The notes beneath the pieces are model-generated. The model saw nothing but the letters and a program-made list of their open reading frames with translations. It searched no databases and was not told where the DNA came from. A DNA stretch of 64,000 nucleotides from Methanohalophilus profundi (lineage in GTDB: Archaea; Halobacteriota; Methanosarcinia; Methanosarcinales; Methanosarcinaceae), in assembly GCF_004137855.1 (NCBI RefSeq), contig NZ_QBKB01000002.1, positions 194,980 to 258,979 on the forward strand, read 5' to 3'. Both the position numbers and the translations under genes were made by a program. This document shows positions 29,847 to 38,696 of the stretch, one piece after another; position 1 is the first letter of the stretch; each line of letters opens with the position of its first letter.

Positions 29847-30308
29847 ATGCGTTACACGAATACTTATGGCAATACTTTTTATTTGTTTGTAATAATTACA
29901 ATTTCATTTGCTATATTATTTTTTATATTTTTGCATGAAGTTAAATCAACTCTTAATAAAATAGAAACAGTTGCACCTAGAGAAATAGAAGTTCAAATTA
30001 AGTCTGAAAAAAATACAGAAATGCTAGGTTTTCTTTTAACATATATAGTCCCATTTTGCATAACATTTGAAAATGGATTGTACGATTTATTTGCTTTTGG
30101 TGTGCTATTTGCACTCCTATTATACGTTTATATTGGTACTTCACTTTTCTGCATCAATCCTCTATTAAATTATTGTTTTGGCTATAATATCTATGAAATT
30201 GAAATGCATGACAAGAACAGATTTATGCTTACAACCAAAAAACATAGAAATACTAACAAGAAAATAAAATTATATATGGTCACTGAAGATTTATGGAAAG
30301 AGAAATAA
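29847..30308 (+). CDS. KwaA-like membrane protein of a putative Kiwa defence system
   Basis: The 153 residues (from ATG 29847; a TTG at 29781 would add 22) have a hydrophobic segment at about 13-33, a polar loop, then two or three membrane segments (about 60-105) and a cytosolic tail. The 'NPLLNYCFGYNIYEIE' stretch after the last segment resembles what I recall of KwaA. KwaA is the membrane sensor of Kiwa. The next gene, 18 bases on, looks like KwaB. It is AT-rich and lies immediately after hsdR2. The call depends on the pair and on remembered family features, so it is moderate. Confidence 0.5.
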   Translation: MRYTNTYGNTFYLFVIITISFAILFFIFLHEVKSTLNKIETVAPREIEVQIKSEKNTEMLGFLLTYIVPFCITFENGLYDLFAFGVLFALLLYVYIGTSLFCINPLLNYCFGYNIYEIEMHDKNRFMLTTKKHRNTNKKIKLYMVTEDLWKEK

Positions 30309-30326
30309 GGACTATAAAGGGATAAG

Positions 30327-31424
30327 ATGTCACAAGAAAAAGAAGAATTTTTAGAAAAATTTAATTTCCCTACTTTTATTCCTAAAGCAACCGATGTAGA
30401 GGATGAAGATTATGCTCATATATGTTTTATAAGAAAATATCGGGACCATAATAAGAATACTAAATATATATTTAAGTCTCCTGAAATAAATGCTGAAAAT
30501 GTTTCAAATCAATTCTTGGAATGGTTAACTGAAAATTATAAAAAAATCGATTCCAATAATATGTACCGGTATAATTGTGGAGTTCCCCAAGAAACTCATG
30601 AATGGACTTACTTAAACGATGTAGATTCATGGGGTTCTTTTTTAAGGCCTCTAAAGCATGATTTTGATCGCGAACTTACTCAAAGAGATTTGGATAAAAT
30701 GAGTGATGATTTAGCTGGGATCATGATTTTTTGTAATAAAAATGGATGCACTTATGGGCAAATAACAAGGTTAAAACCAAAATTTGTTTTAAATAATACA
30801 GAAGGTCATTTGGCAATATTAGATTCCGATGAAAATAAATATATCTCTACATTACAAAGTGAGAAAGGTTTCCGATTATCTTCATATTCACATGTATTGT
30901 TCCATATTGATTTAGAAGGAGTTGCAAGAGCAATTATTTTCTCTAAAAAAGAGTATGAACAAATCTTTGATATATCAAGAGAATTAGAACAAAATGCAAT
31001 AAGTATGCTGCATAAAATAACGTTATTTAATAACAATCCTGAATTTGACAATATCTTATCTTTTGTTAGACAAGATCGAACAATTCAAAGAATGCTAAAC
31101 AACAGGGTGTTTTTAGAAAATCAAGTACAGTATTTGACATGGACAGAATTAAAAAAACTAAAAGAAGCTGCTCCTGAAATACTTTTGTTTGAAATCAGTG
31201 AAGATGGTAATAGTTTTGTATTGCCAAACAATGGAAAGAAAGGAATAGCTCTAAGACAAATAATAAAAGCCATTTCTAGAAGATATATGATTGGTGAAAA
31301 TAAGGAATTTTTTATGGAAAATGCTGGTATAACTGAAAGCTGGAGCCTAGACCAATTTAGAGAAGATATGAAACAGGAAATATCTGATGAATCTACTGAA
31401 AAAGAGATATATGCTGAATATTAA
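30327..31424 (+). CDS. KwaB-like protein (DUF4868) of a putative Kiwa defence system
   Basis: The 365-residue soluble protein has alternating alpha/beta segments. The part about 195-270 ('RAIIFSKKEYEQIFDISREL') and the end at about 280-335 ('LPNNGKKGIALRQIIKAISRRYM') fit the DUF4868/KwaB layout, in which a beta-rich N part precedes a helical C part. KwaB acts with KwaA to block late phage replication and transcription in bacteria. The pair has the expected order (membrane gene first) and spacing. It could be an unrelated soluble partner of a membrane protein. Confidence 0.5.
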   Translation: MSQEKEEFLEKFNFPTFIPKATDVEDEDYAHICFIRKYRDHNKNTKYIFKSPEINAENVSNQFLEWLTENYKKIDSNNMYRYNCGVPQETHEWTYLNDVDSWGSFLRPLKHDFDRELTQRDLDKMSDDLAGIMIFCNKNGCTYGQITRLKPKFVLNNTEGHLAILDSDENKYISTLQSEKGFRLSSYSHVLFHIDLEGVARAIIFSKKEYEQIFDISRELEQNAISMLHKITLFNNNPEFDNILSFVRQDRTIQRMLNNRVFLENQVQYLTWTELKKLKEAAPEILLFEISEDGNSFVLPNNGKKGIALRQIIKAISRRYMIGENKEFFMENAGITESWSLDQFREDMKQEISDESTEKEIYAEY

Positions 31425-31484
31425 AAAATCTTATTTTCATTTCTGTCCAAGCCAATTATTTATTAAGTATTTTAAATTTAATCT

Positions 31485-31835
31485 ATGGGGATTACAATGA
31501 CAGAAGAAGCAATGAAAACAGGTACATTCAAATGGCCGGCATGGATGAGTGATAAAACAAAGGAAATCGGTCTGAATATATCCGAAATATGCAGGACTGC
31601 GATTAATCAGGCAATAATAGATTACAATAATGATCCTGTTAAAGTTGACAAGTATACAGAGGAAATGAATGAAACAATACCCAATTCAAAGAGTGAAGAT
31701 GGTATAATACAAAACAAACTTGATATTACATATGATCTGGAGCTTAAACTAATATTGATTAAATGCATTGCCCCATCTGAAAAGGTCAATATTGAATCTA
31801 AAGATGGAGAATTTAGTATTAAAATTATAAATTAA
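31485..31835 (+). CDS. small ribbon-helix-helix-like protein (CcdA-type N terminus)
   Basis: Two starts are possible: ATG 31485 and ATG 31497, the latter preceded by GGGG. A TATA-like TTATTTATT lies near 31457. Residues about 12-45 ('TFKWPAWMSDKTKEIG', then 'NISEICRTAINQAI') have the strand-helix-helix pattern of CcdA-type antitoxins. The C-terminal 50 residues may form a toxin- or ligand-binding part. No toxin gene follows, so it may be a solitary regulator. Confidence 0.5.
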   Translation: MGITMTEEAMKTGTFKWPAWMSDKTKEIGLNISEICRTAINQAIIDYNNDPVKVDKYTEEMNETIPNSKSEDGIIQNKLDITYDLELKLILIKCIAPSEKVNIESKDGEFSIKIIN

Positions 31836-31947
31836 ACACTCTTCAACACTGGAAAATTCTCATGAAATATTCATAAACTTGACCCCGAATGAACATATAC
31901 ATGAGAAGCTAAATCAATGAATTAACTTATTAGTAAACGAACCTATT

Positions 31948-32105
31948 TCAAAACTCCGGTTGAAACTTTTTCCAGCACATTAGAAAACATGCTATATCCA
32001 GTAATCCTTTGAAAACAACATTTAGTCTTTCATATCTGCTTGCTATTTTCCTGAATCCCATTTTCAACCATGCAAAGAATCGTTCTATTGTCCCCCTTTT
32101 CCTAT
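31948..32105 (-). pseudogene. C-terminal relic of an IS5-like transposase
   Basis: On the minus strand the stretch reads '...ERFFAWLKMGFRKIASRYE' and ends '...CWKKFQPEF' at a stop (31950-31948). The R-ERFF-W-K pattern is the C-terminal part of IS5-family DDE transposases. No N-terminal part is present; it is cut by the mini-element at 32108. Confidence 0.65.
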
Positions 32106-32107
32106 AT

Positions 32108-32307
32108 CAGTAGTTCTCTAATTATTCCTCCATCTTGTTCCTACCATTATTGAATTACCTTAAACACTGCACTACTAGCTGAATCCTTGACCTTCTCACA
32201 GGTCCTTGAATTGGATGATGGAAATGACATATGGCGGCGTTCTCGCCGCCTATAAAGATATAGGGAGGTGTTGTTAAGTTCAGGTGCTCAAAATTAGCTA
32301 AGTACTG
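32108..32307. mobile_element. 200-bp deletion derivative (MITE-like) of the ISH3-like element
   Basis: Left 104 bases match the left end of the full element at 41141 (CAGTAGTTCTCTAATT) and right 95 bases match its right end (TAGCTAAGTACTG), with the transposase removed. The join falls at a short similarity ACTTTCTC / ACCTTCTC. A GC-rich hairpin GGCGGCGTTCTCGCCGCC is kept. No clear target duplication is visible (TATAT versus ACTTT). Confidence 0.85.
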
Positions 32308-32629
32308 ACTTTATAAAATTGATTCCAAATGGTTTAAATCAGAAATGAAACCGGATTATAAAAGAGATAATGTAGGACATCTTGGAGGTGGGAAAATTAG
32401 AAAATATGGCCCGAAAATTGGTGTTTGTCTTGTGATTTTTGAATTGGTTGTGATGTATAATTATCCCGATTAGTAGAATAAAATAAATTAACTTTAATAA
32501 TAAAGATTGAACAAATTTATAGTTTTTACCTTTAACAGCTATCAAATAGTTTGGAACATAAAAGAGCTTCAAATTAATATTCGATTCATATCGTAATATT
32601 CAAGTATTGTCGAGTCACATCTTAAAACT

Positions 32630-35095
32630 ATGACAAAAGATAGATACAGTATTATCAGAAAAAAAATAACCGATATATCAATTGTAAAATATCCCATTAT
32701 TTCATTCTTATTTTGTATAATATTAATTACTGGCCCTGCTGCTGCATTTGCAGATGGAGATGGTTCTGTTGAGAATCCATATCAGATATCTAATGTAAAT
32801 GAACTTCAAAATATACAGAATGAATTAGGTGCAAATTATGTATTGATTAATAATATTGATGCATCTGTAACATCCGAATGGAATGATGGTGCAGGTTTTG
32901 AACCAATAGGTGATTATGATTACAGATTCACTGGTTTTCTTGATGGTAATAATTACACAATATCAAATCTATATATCAATCGGCAATCTGAAGAATATGT
33001 GGGTCTTTTTGGTTTTATCCGCAAAGATAATGGAATGTTGATAGCTGATTTAGGACTTGACAGCATCAATGTGAGTGGTTACAAAGACGTGGGTGGTCTT
33101 GTTGGTTTTAATGCACAGGGAGAAATAAACAATAGCTATGCTACAGGAAACGTGACTGGTATTTCGGATGTTGGGGGATTAGTCGGTCAGAATGGTGATA
33201 GTATTACTAATAGCTATGCTACAGTAAACGTGATTGGTACTTCGGATGTTGGGGGATTAGTCGGTCAGAACGGTGATAGTGTTACTAATAGCTATGCTAC
33301 AGGAAACGTGAGTGGGGACTCAAATGTTGGTGGATTAATAGGATATAATTATGATAGTGTTACTAATAGCTATGCTACAGGAAACGTGAGTGGGGACTCA
33401 AATGTTGGTGGATTAATAGGATATAATTACGTAAAGTATGGGCATGTAACAATCATAAACATCTATGCTACCGGAAATGTAACTAGTAATGGAGACTATG
33501 CCGGTGGTTTAGTTGGGTATAATCACGGTGATTATGATAGTTACGTAACAATCACAAAAAGCTATGCTACCGGAAATGTAACTAGTAATGGAGACTATGC
33601 CGGTGGTTTAGTTGGGTCTAATAAAGATAATTCTGGTAGTTACGCAAGAATCACAAACAGCTATGCTACCGGAAACTTGATCGGTCACTGGTACATAGGT
33701 GGCCTTGTTGGGTCTAATAATGGTGATATTAGTAATTGTTATGCCATCGGGAATGTGGATGGAAATGATTATCTGGGTGGCCTTCTTGGTTCCAATATTG
33801 GTCTAGTTACTGAAAGTTACTACAACAAAGAAACATCAGGACAAAGTGATACAGGAAAAGGTATACCAAAAACTACTATCGAAATGAAACAGCAATCAAC
33901 ATACACAAATTGGGATTTTGATAATGCATGGTTTATTCATGCATCCATAAATGATGGGTACCCTCAATTGCATAATTTCATATCTGTATATCCTCCGGTT
34001 TCTGACTTTACATCCAATGTTACTTCAGGAGTTGTTCCACCACTGTCTGTGAAATTTACAGATTTGTCATCAAAAGAACCTACACAATGGCTATGGGATT
34101 TTGGTGACGGTAATACTTCAACAGAACAAAATCCAACGCATACATACGCAAATTATGGAAGTTATAACGTTAGTCTTACTGCAATTAACGATGTCGCTGA
34201 TGATACTGAAACAAAAATTGACTATATTGCTATCGATGAGAGCATTATATGCATGGCTAAATCAATCGGTTTTAATGATTCAAGTGCAGTAGAAGACAGT
34301 ACTTTAACTATTCCATTAGAACTCCTCAATGTTTCAAATGGTCCAATCCAGACCATTAAATGTGATATACAATATAATGAATCAATTCTGTCTCTTGAAT
34401 CTATATGCTCAGACAATCTCACATCAGGATGGACAGTATCTAAAGGCATCAATGGACATTCAATCACTCTGACTACTTCTGATAGTGAACTTACCATCCA
34501 AAACGAATCATCTGGAAAAATCTGTAATATAACATTTTCCGTAATTGGAAAGGCTGGTGAAAGTACTGAACTAACTCCATGGAATGTTGATTTAGCAAAT
34601 ACTGCAAATTTACATGGTTATGCTTCTTCCAAAAATGGTATTTTCACAGTGGAAGCTCCAGGAAAATTGTCTGGTAATGTTAGCTACAACTTTAATGGCA
34701 CAAATATTGAAAATGTTGATGTATCGCTTATGCAATCTGGAAATCTGATTGCCAAAAACACTACTAACACTTCAGGATATTATATATTTACAAATATTGA
34801 GCCTGGGGCATATAATATCATATTCGACAAAACAGGTTTCTACTCTGAAGAAATATCTGTACAAATATCCGCCGGCTCCGAGATTTATAGAGATGCCAAT
34901 ATGATAATTACTGGCGATCTTGATGGGAATGGAATTTCTGCAGATGCAGTAGACGTTAACATGATGATGCAGGTCAGTGTAGGAAACTTAGCATCAAATC
35001 GTTATTTTGATCTTGATAAAAATGAAGAATTTGCAGATGCAGTAGACGTCAATATGATGATACAAGCCAGTGTTGGAGATATAGTATTGGAGTGA
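32630..35095 (+). CDS. secreted GLUG-repeat / PKD / cohesin / dockerin surface protein
   Basis: The 821-residue protein has an N-terminal signal segment (about 22-43), then a beta region with GLUG-type repeats ('NVGGLIGYN', 'SYATGNV') over about 150-390. A PKD domain ('WDFGDGNTS') follows at about 455-540, then a cohesin-like domain ('VSNGPIQTIKCDIQYNE') at about 545-680, a carboxypeptidase-regulatory-like fold at about 690-755, and a type I dockerin at the end with two calcium loops ('DLDGNG', 'DLDKNE'). GLUG and PKD repeats are common in adhesins. Having both cohesin and dockerin in one chain suggests assembly into larger complexes. The next gene also has a cohesin. Confidence 0.85.
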   Translation: MTKDRYSIIRKKITDISIVKYPIISFLFCIILITGPAAAFADGDGSVENPYQISNVNELQNIQNELGANYVLINNIDASVTSEWNDGAGFEPIGDYDYRFTGFLDGNNYTISNLYINRQSEEYVGLFGFIRKDNGMLIADLGLDSINVSGYKDVGGLVGFNAQGEINNSYATGNVTGISDVGGLVGQNGDSITNSYATVNVIGTSDVGGLVGQNGDSVTNSYATGNVSGDSNVGGLIGYNYDSVTNSYATGNVSGDSNVGGLIGYNYVKYGHVTIINIYATGNVTSNGDYAGGLVGYNHGDYDSYVTITKSYATGNVTSNGDYAGGLVGSNKDNSGSYARITNSYATGNLIGHWYIGGLVGSNNGDISNCYAIGNVDGNDYLGGLLGSNIGLVTESYYNKETSGQSDTGKGIPKTTIEMKQQSTYTNWDFDNAWFIHASINDGYPQLHNFISVYPPVSDFTSNVTSGVVPPLSVKFTDLSSKEPTQWLWDFGDGNTSTEQNPTHTYANYGSYNVSLTAINDVADDTETKIDYIAIDESIICMAKSIGFNDSSAVEDSTLTIPLELLNVSNGPIQTIKCDIQYNESILSLESICSDNLTSGWTVSKGINGHSITLTTSDSELTIQNESSGKICNITFSVIGKAGESTELTPWNVDLANTANLHGYASSKNGIFTVEAPGKLSGNVSYNFNGTNIENVDVSLMQSGNLIAKNTTNTSGYYIFTNIEPGAYNIIFDKTGFYSEEISVQISAGSEIYRDANMIITGDLDGNGISADAVDVNMMMQVSVGNLASNRYFDLDKNEEFADAVDVNMMIQASVGDIVLE
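33281..33430 (+). repeat. tandem 78-bp coding repeat (GLUG units)
   Basis: Bases 33281-33358 and 33359-33430 are nearly identical (identical for about 71 bases), giving 26-residue units inside the GLUG region of the surface protein. More degenerate copies flank them. Such near-identical tandem DNA suggests recent expansion or slippage. Confidence 0.85.
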
Positions 35096-35137
35096 CACTC
35101 AAGACTCTAAATAATTCTTATAAATGCAGGAGAAGAC

Positions 35138-36378
35138 ATGACTCTAAAAAAAGTGAAAGGCTTGTTTGGAATTCTATTTTTTATACTTTTTATCACTTTG
35201 CTATTGCCGATAGGAGCCAATTCAACTGAAAGTCTTGTTATGGCGGATTCAATCGGATTAAAAGAAGATTATGAAGCAAATGAGAACGATACACTCTCAA
35301 TTCCAATCGTTATTCAAAATGTTTCCAATGGTCCAATCCAGACCATTAAATGTGATATACAATACAATGAGTCAGTTTTGTTCCTTGAATCTGTAGAAGT
35401 CGGTAACCTCACAAACGGATGGACTATTCTTACAGGAGATAACGTTCATTCTGTAACTTTGACTACAACGGATAGTAGCATTTCCATAAAAAACGGATCT
35501 TCAGGAAATATATTTAATTTACACTTTAATGTGACCGGAAATGCAGGTGATACTACTGCAATTTATCCAGAAGATATTGATATGGCAAATACTGCAAATT
35601 TGCATGGAAGTGTATTATCTACAAACAAAACTGTTGATATCAATAACGAAAAAACGACTGTTCCTTCAGAAGACGATTCTTCAGGGAACGGTGGAAGTGG
35701 TGGAGGAGGTGGTGGAGCCACAGGTGAAGAGTTTGAAAATATCGCCTCTAAACATGCACAGGTGAGTAAGGTGGCTGCAGGTGAAGATGTAAGATATGAA
35801 TTCAGTGAGGATGATAATGCAATTATGACCATACAATTCAAGTCTCTGACAAATGAAGGGCAGACAAAAACATCCATTGAAGTACTGAAAGATACGTCGG
35901 CATTGGTAGATTCGCCTGCTCTAGGTAAAGTCTATCAGAATATGAATATCTGGGTAGGTAATGTCGCCTTTGATGAAGATGATATGGAAGATCCTGTAGT
36001 TGGATTCGGGGTAAGTAAAGAATGGATTTCTGATAATGATGTAGAACCGTCTTCAGTTGTACTTTGCCGGTATAATGATGGAGAATGGACTCAGCTTCCA
36101 ACTGGAGTTGTAGAGGAAAATGAGAATTACTTCATTTATGAATCCGAAACACCCGGATTTCACCATTTGCAATCGTTGCATATAATGAAAATGAAGTTAT
36201 TAATGATAATGAATACAAAGAAATAGAATCTGTAAATCAAACTGCAACACTAAACCAAAGTGAACAGGTTAACGATAATAATTCTAATAAGCAGGCAAAG
36301 AATATACCTGAATTAGGCAGTTTAATTGTAATGATCTTATTAGGTATATCTTATATGTTTATAAACAAGAGTGAATGA
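35138..36378 (+). pseudogene. cohesin / PGF-pre-PGF surface protein (one frameshift before the C-terminal anchor)
   Basis: The frame 35138-36226 holds a signal segment (about 8-28), a cohesin-like domain ('VSNGPIQTIKCDIQYNESV') at about 35-170, a serine/glycine linker, and a PGF-pre-PGF-type domain at about 190-345 ending in 'TPGF'. After that the frame is lost. The -1 frame continues 'SPFAIVAYNENEV' to a membrane segment ('GSLIVMILLGISYMFI') and stops at 36378; one T added near 36158 would restore it. PGF-pre-PGF domains precede archaeosortase-processed anchors. Its cohesin closely matches that of the upstream gene, which points to duplication. Confidence 0.8.
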
Positions 36379-36978
36379 TTTATAAATATTAGAAATCATT
36401 CTCTTATGATGTTCAATTATAAATTGGACCTTACAAAGAAAGAGCGTCTACAGAAAATCTCCATCCACCAAGAACAGTCCAATAATTATGCCGTAAAAAA
36501 TGAGTGCAGTAAATCACACTGCACCCAAACTCTCCTGAAATACTGTATTCACACCATTGTCATTTGAGATGAACTCATCTTGAAATATTTCTTTATCTGT
36601 TATTGGTCTGTAAGTTCTATCAATCATGTAATGCTCCCCCTCAAAAACTAAAATTAACTTTTAATAAAGTGGATCACCCTAGTAATTTCACACAAAGAAT
36701 ATGTGGAGAAATATTTGGCTGGTACAGATGGCTTAGACCAATTTATCCGAAAAACGAAAATGTAACGGTTGCATTAAATATTTAACGATTTTTCCCTCCC
36801 TGCATCTCTTGAAAATCTGCTCATACTTATCAAATTTATTCCGTAGATTTAATCCAATTTATTCTCCAAACACTTTTTGACTTTTCCATCTGCCAATTTT
36901 CATGATAGAATTGGACAGATGAAGCGAGGTTCACCAATAGAAAACGTTATTCTAAAATTATGTGCAGTGCATAAATTA
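36379..36978. other. 600-base stretch without a convincing gene
   Basis: A plus-strand open run at about 36603-36785 ending in 'GWYRWLRPIYPKNENVT' might be a gene tail, but it lacks a credible start. AT-rich bases near 36850-36960 may include the 3' end signals of the convergent RNase III gene. Nothing else is recognised. Confidence 0.4.
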
Positions 36979-37431
36979 TTAATCAGTAAACCATTTTTTC
37001 ATTACCACTTTGGTATTGTCAAATCCTCCATCATGATATATAGCGCCCGCAATTGCTTCTAACGTTTCGGCAAGCACGTGATCACTATCTCCATGATTTT
37101 GATTTTTTTGTCCTTCCCCAAGCACTATAAAATGACTGATACCAAGTTTTCTGGCTGTCTCAGCAAGTCCTTTCTTTTTCTCAAGTTCTACTCTTTCAGG
37201 AGTTATTTCTGCTCCTGTGATGTGGCCTTTTTCCATCATCAATTCTGTTAAAACAAGCTTCAAAACAGCATCACCAAGTGTTTGAAATTCACTCTGATCC
37301 TTGCAGGGATGCTCATTGGAGTAGGCTTTAGTAGTAAGTGCTTGTTCCAAGAAGCTCTTGTTTGTGAAATGAAAATCCAAAATTACTTCAATTTCAGAAA
37401 ATTCATCTTTATTTTTCTGCATGATTAGCAC
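36979..37431 (-). CDS. RNase III-domain protein
   Basis: The 150-residue protein is a single RNase III catalytic domain: 'SEFQTLGDAVLKLVLTE' (about 47-63) corresponds to the NERLEFLGDAVL signature, and 'ETLEAIAGAIYHDGGFD' near 125-140 is the second acidic helix. No dsRNA-binding domain follows. RNase III family proteins cut double-stranded RNA and are uncommon in archaea. It lies 41 bases after the nuclease gene at 37472, same strand, so the two are probably co-expressed. The acidic residues at both helices look conserved, so activity is plausible. Confidence 0.8.
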   Translation of the reverse strand: MLIMQKNKDEFSEIEVILDFHFTNKSFLEQALTTKAYSNEHPCKDQSEFQTLGDAVLKLVLTELMMEKGHITGAEITPERVELEKKKGLAETARKLGISHFIVLGEGQKNQNHGDSDHVLAETLEAIAGAIYHDGGFDNTKVVMKKWFTD

Positions 37432-37471
37432 ATCTTATTATGTGATAACTATTGTTAACCTCTTAAAATGG

Positions 37472-38521
37472 TCATTTTCCACAAAAACAACATTTTCCTT
37501 TCCAATAATCCCTAAAACCAGGAGTGTCATCATCTTCCCATTCGTAGCAACCTTTTCCACAGTTTTTGCAGATGCTACTTCCAGAACTAATGTACCCAGG
37601 CCCAGCTCCATAACCATGGTGGTCGTATCTATTTGAAATTAATGACTTGTTACAATTTGGACAAACTTTACTTTCATTCTCTTCTTTTGTCATGGAAAAT
37701 TGAATACTTCTCGTGCCAGCATGGAACTTAGTAATTCCTCCACATTCAGAACATGTTAATGTGTCTTCTCTGGCCTTTAGGACTGTATACAAAAACAAAG
37801 TTTCTTGCCCACACAAAGGACATGGAATTGTATCAGGCCCATCAAAGAAATAATCCGTTTCTGTAACAGCAATAGGTATTCCAAAGTCAACAATTTGAGT
37901 AGTTCCCTCTCCATAATCAACTTCACCATAAAGGTCATTATCGTAATCAGTTTCCAAAATACGCCTCTTTGCTCTCTTCTTGACAGGAACAATCCACATT
38001 TCTTCTTCATAAAGTCTCTTGGTAAACTCAACATCTTCTAAACAATGCTCCCTTACCTCTTCCGGAACATCGGCATCATACTTCGTTTTGTGTATTCCAT
38101 AATGACTATAGATTATTTCATCCATACTTGGAAACTTCTTTTCAAAACTATCTGCGGGCCTGAGTTCCTGAATCTTATGCATTATGTCGAAAGAACGAAT
38201 ACCTTTAGGTGAGCATTTTTTCCCAGCTGTTTCTTCAACATCCAGACCATATTTTTCAAGAACAAAAAAATCGAATCCTTCTCCATTATAGGTCACAAGA
38301 GCTTTAGCTTTCTTGAGTAACTCGACAAGTTCTTTAGGATCTGTGAATTTGTGATACCCTCCATCCTCGTAGCTAAAAGCAACTCCACATCTAAACTTCA
38401 ATTCCTTCTTCGCTTCTATGCTCCAATCTAGGACAAATTCGGTCTCAATATCAAATATAACAACACCGTCTCTCATTTTCCAAGGATTCTTAATATTATC
38501 GTATGTCATTGTCTTGGGCAT
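37472..38521 (-). CDS. DEDD-type exonuclease fold with zinc-ribbon tail
   Basis: ATG 38521 is used (a TTG three codons earlier is possible). The N-terminal 200 residues carry the RNase H/DnaQ-like acidic pattern: 'VVIFDIETEF' (D24 and E26 from this start), 'LVTYNGEGFDFFVLE' near 90, and 'HCLEDVEFTKRLYEE' near 165. The C-terminal 110 residues have several Cys pairs ('CPLCG', 'CSECGG', 'CPNCN', 'CKNCGKGC', 'CCFCG'), that is, zinc ribbons likely to bind nucleic acid. It precedes the RNase III gene on the same strand. Together they suggest an RNA or DNA processing module. I do not know a named family. Confidence 0.65.
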   Translation of the reverse strand: MPKTMTYDNIKNPWKMRDGVVIFDIETEFVLDWSIEAKKELKFRCGVAFSYEDGGYHKFTDPKELVELLKKAKALVTYNGEGFDFFVLEKYGLDVEETAGKKCSPKGIRSFDIMHKIQELRPADSFEKKFPSMDEIIYSHYGIHKTKYDADVPEEVREHCLEDVEFTKRLYEEEMWIVPVKKRAKRRILETDYDNDLYGEVDYGEGTTQIVDFGIPIAVTETDYFFDGPDTIPCPLCGQETLFLYTVLKAREDTLTCSECGGITKFHAGTRSIQFSMTKEENESKVCPNCNKSLISNRYDHHGYGAGPGYISSGSSICKNCGKGCYEWEDDDTPGFRDYWKGKCCFCGK

Positions 38522-38696
38522 AGTTATCAAATCTACTTGTATGCATTCAATCTATATAATATTTTTACAGGTTATATTTAGAAAATATGATGTGTCTTGG
38601 TTGCCTTGATGAAGTAAATGCATTCTTCGAACTTCGATAAATATAAAAATCGTTTGAATGAGGTGGTGATTTTCCAATCAATTGATATGAAAGTTT

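Noticed and set aside
33120..33720. CRISPR-like array because of the regular repeats
   Set aside because: The repeats are in frame, code for GLUG units, and have no spacer structure; there are no cas genes.
36603..36785. 60-residue plus-strand frame
   Set aside because: TTG start with no ribosome-binding signal and no recognisable family; at best a gene tail.
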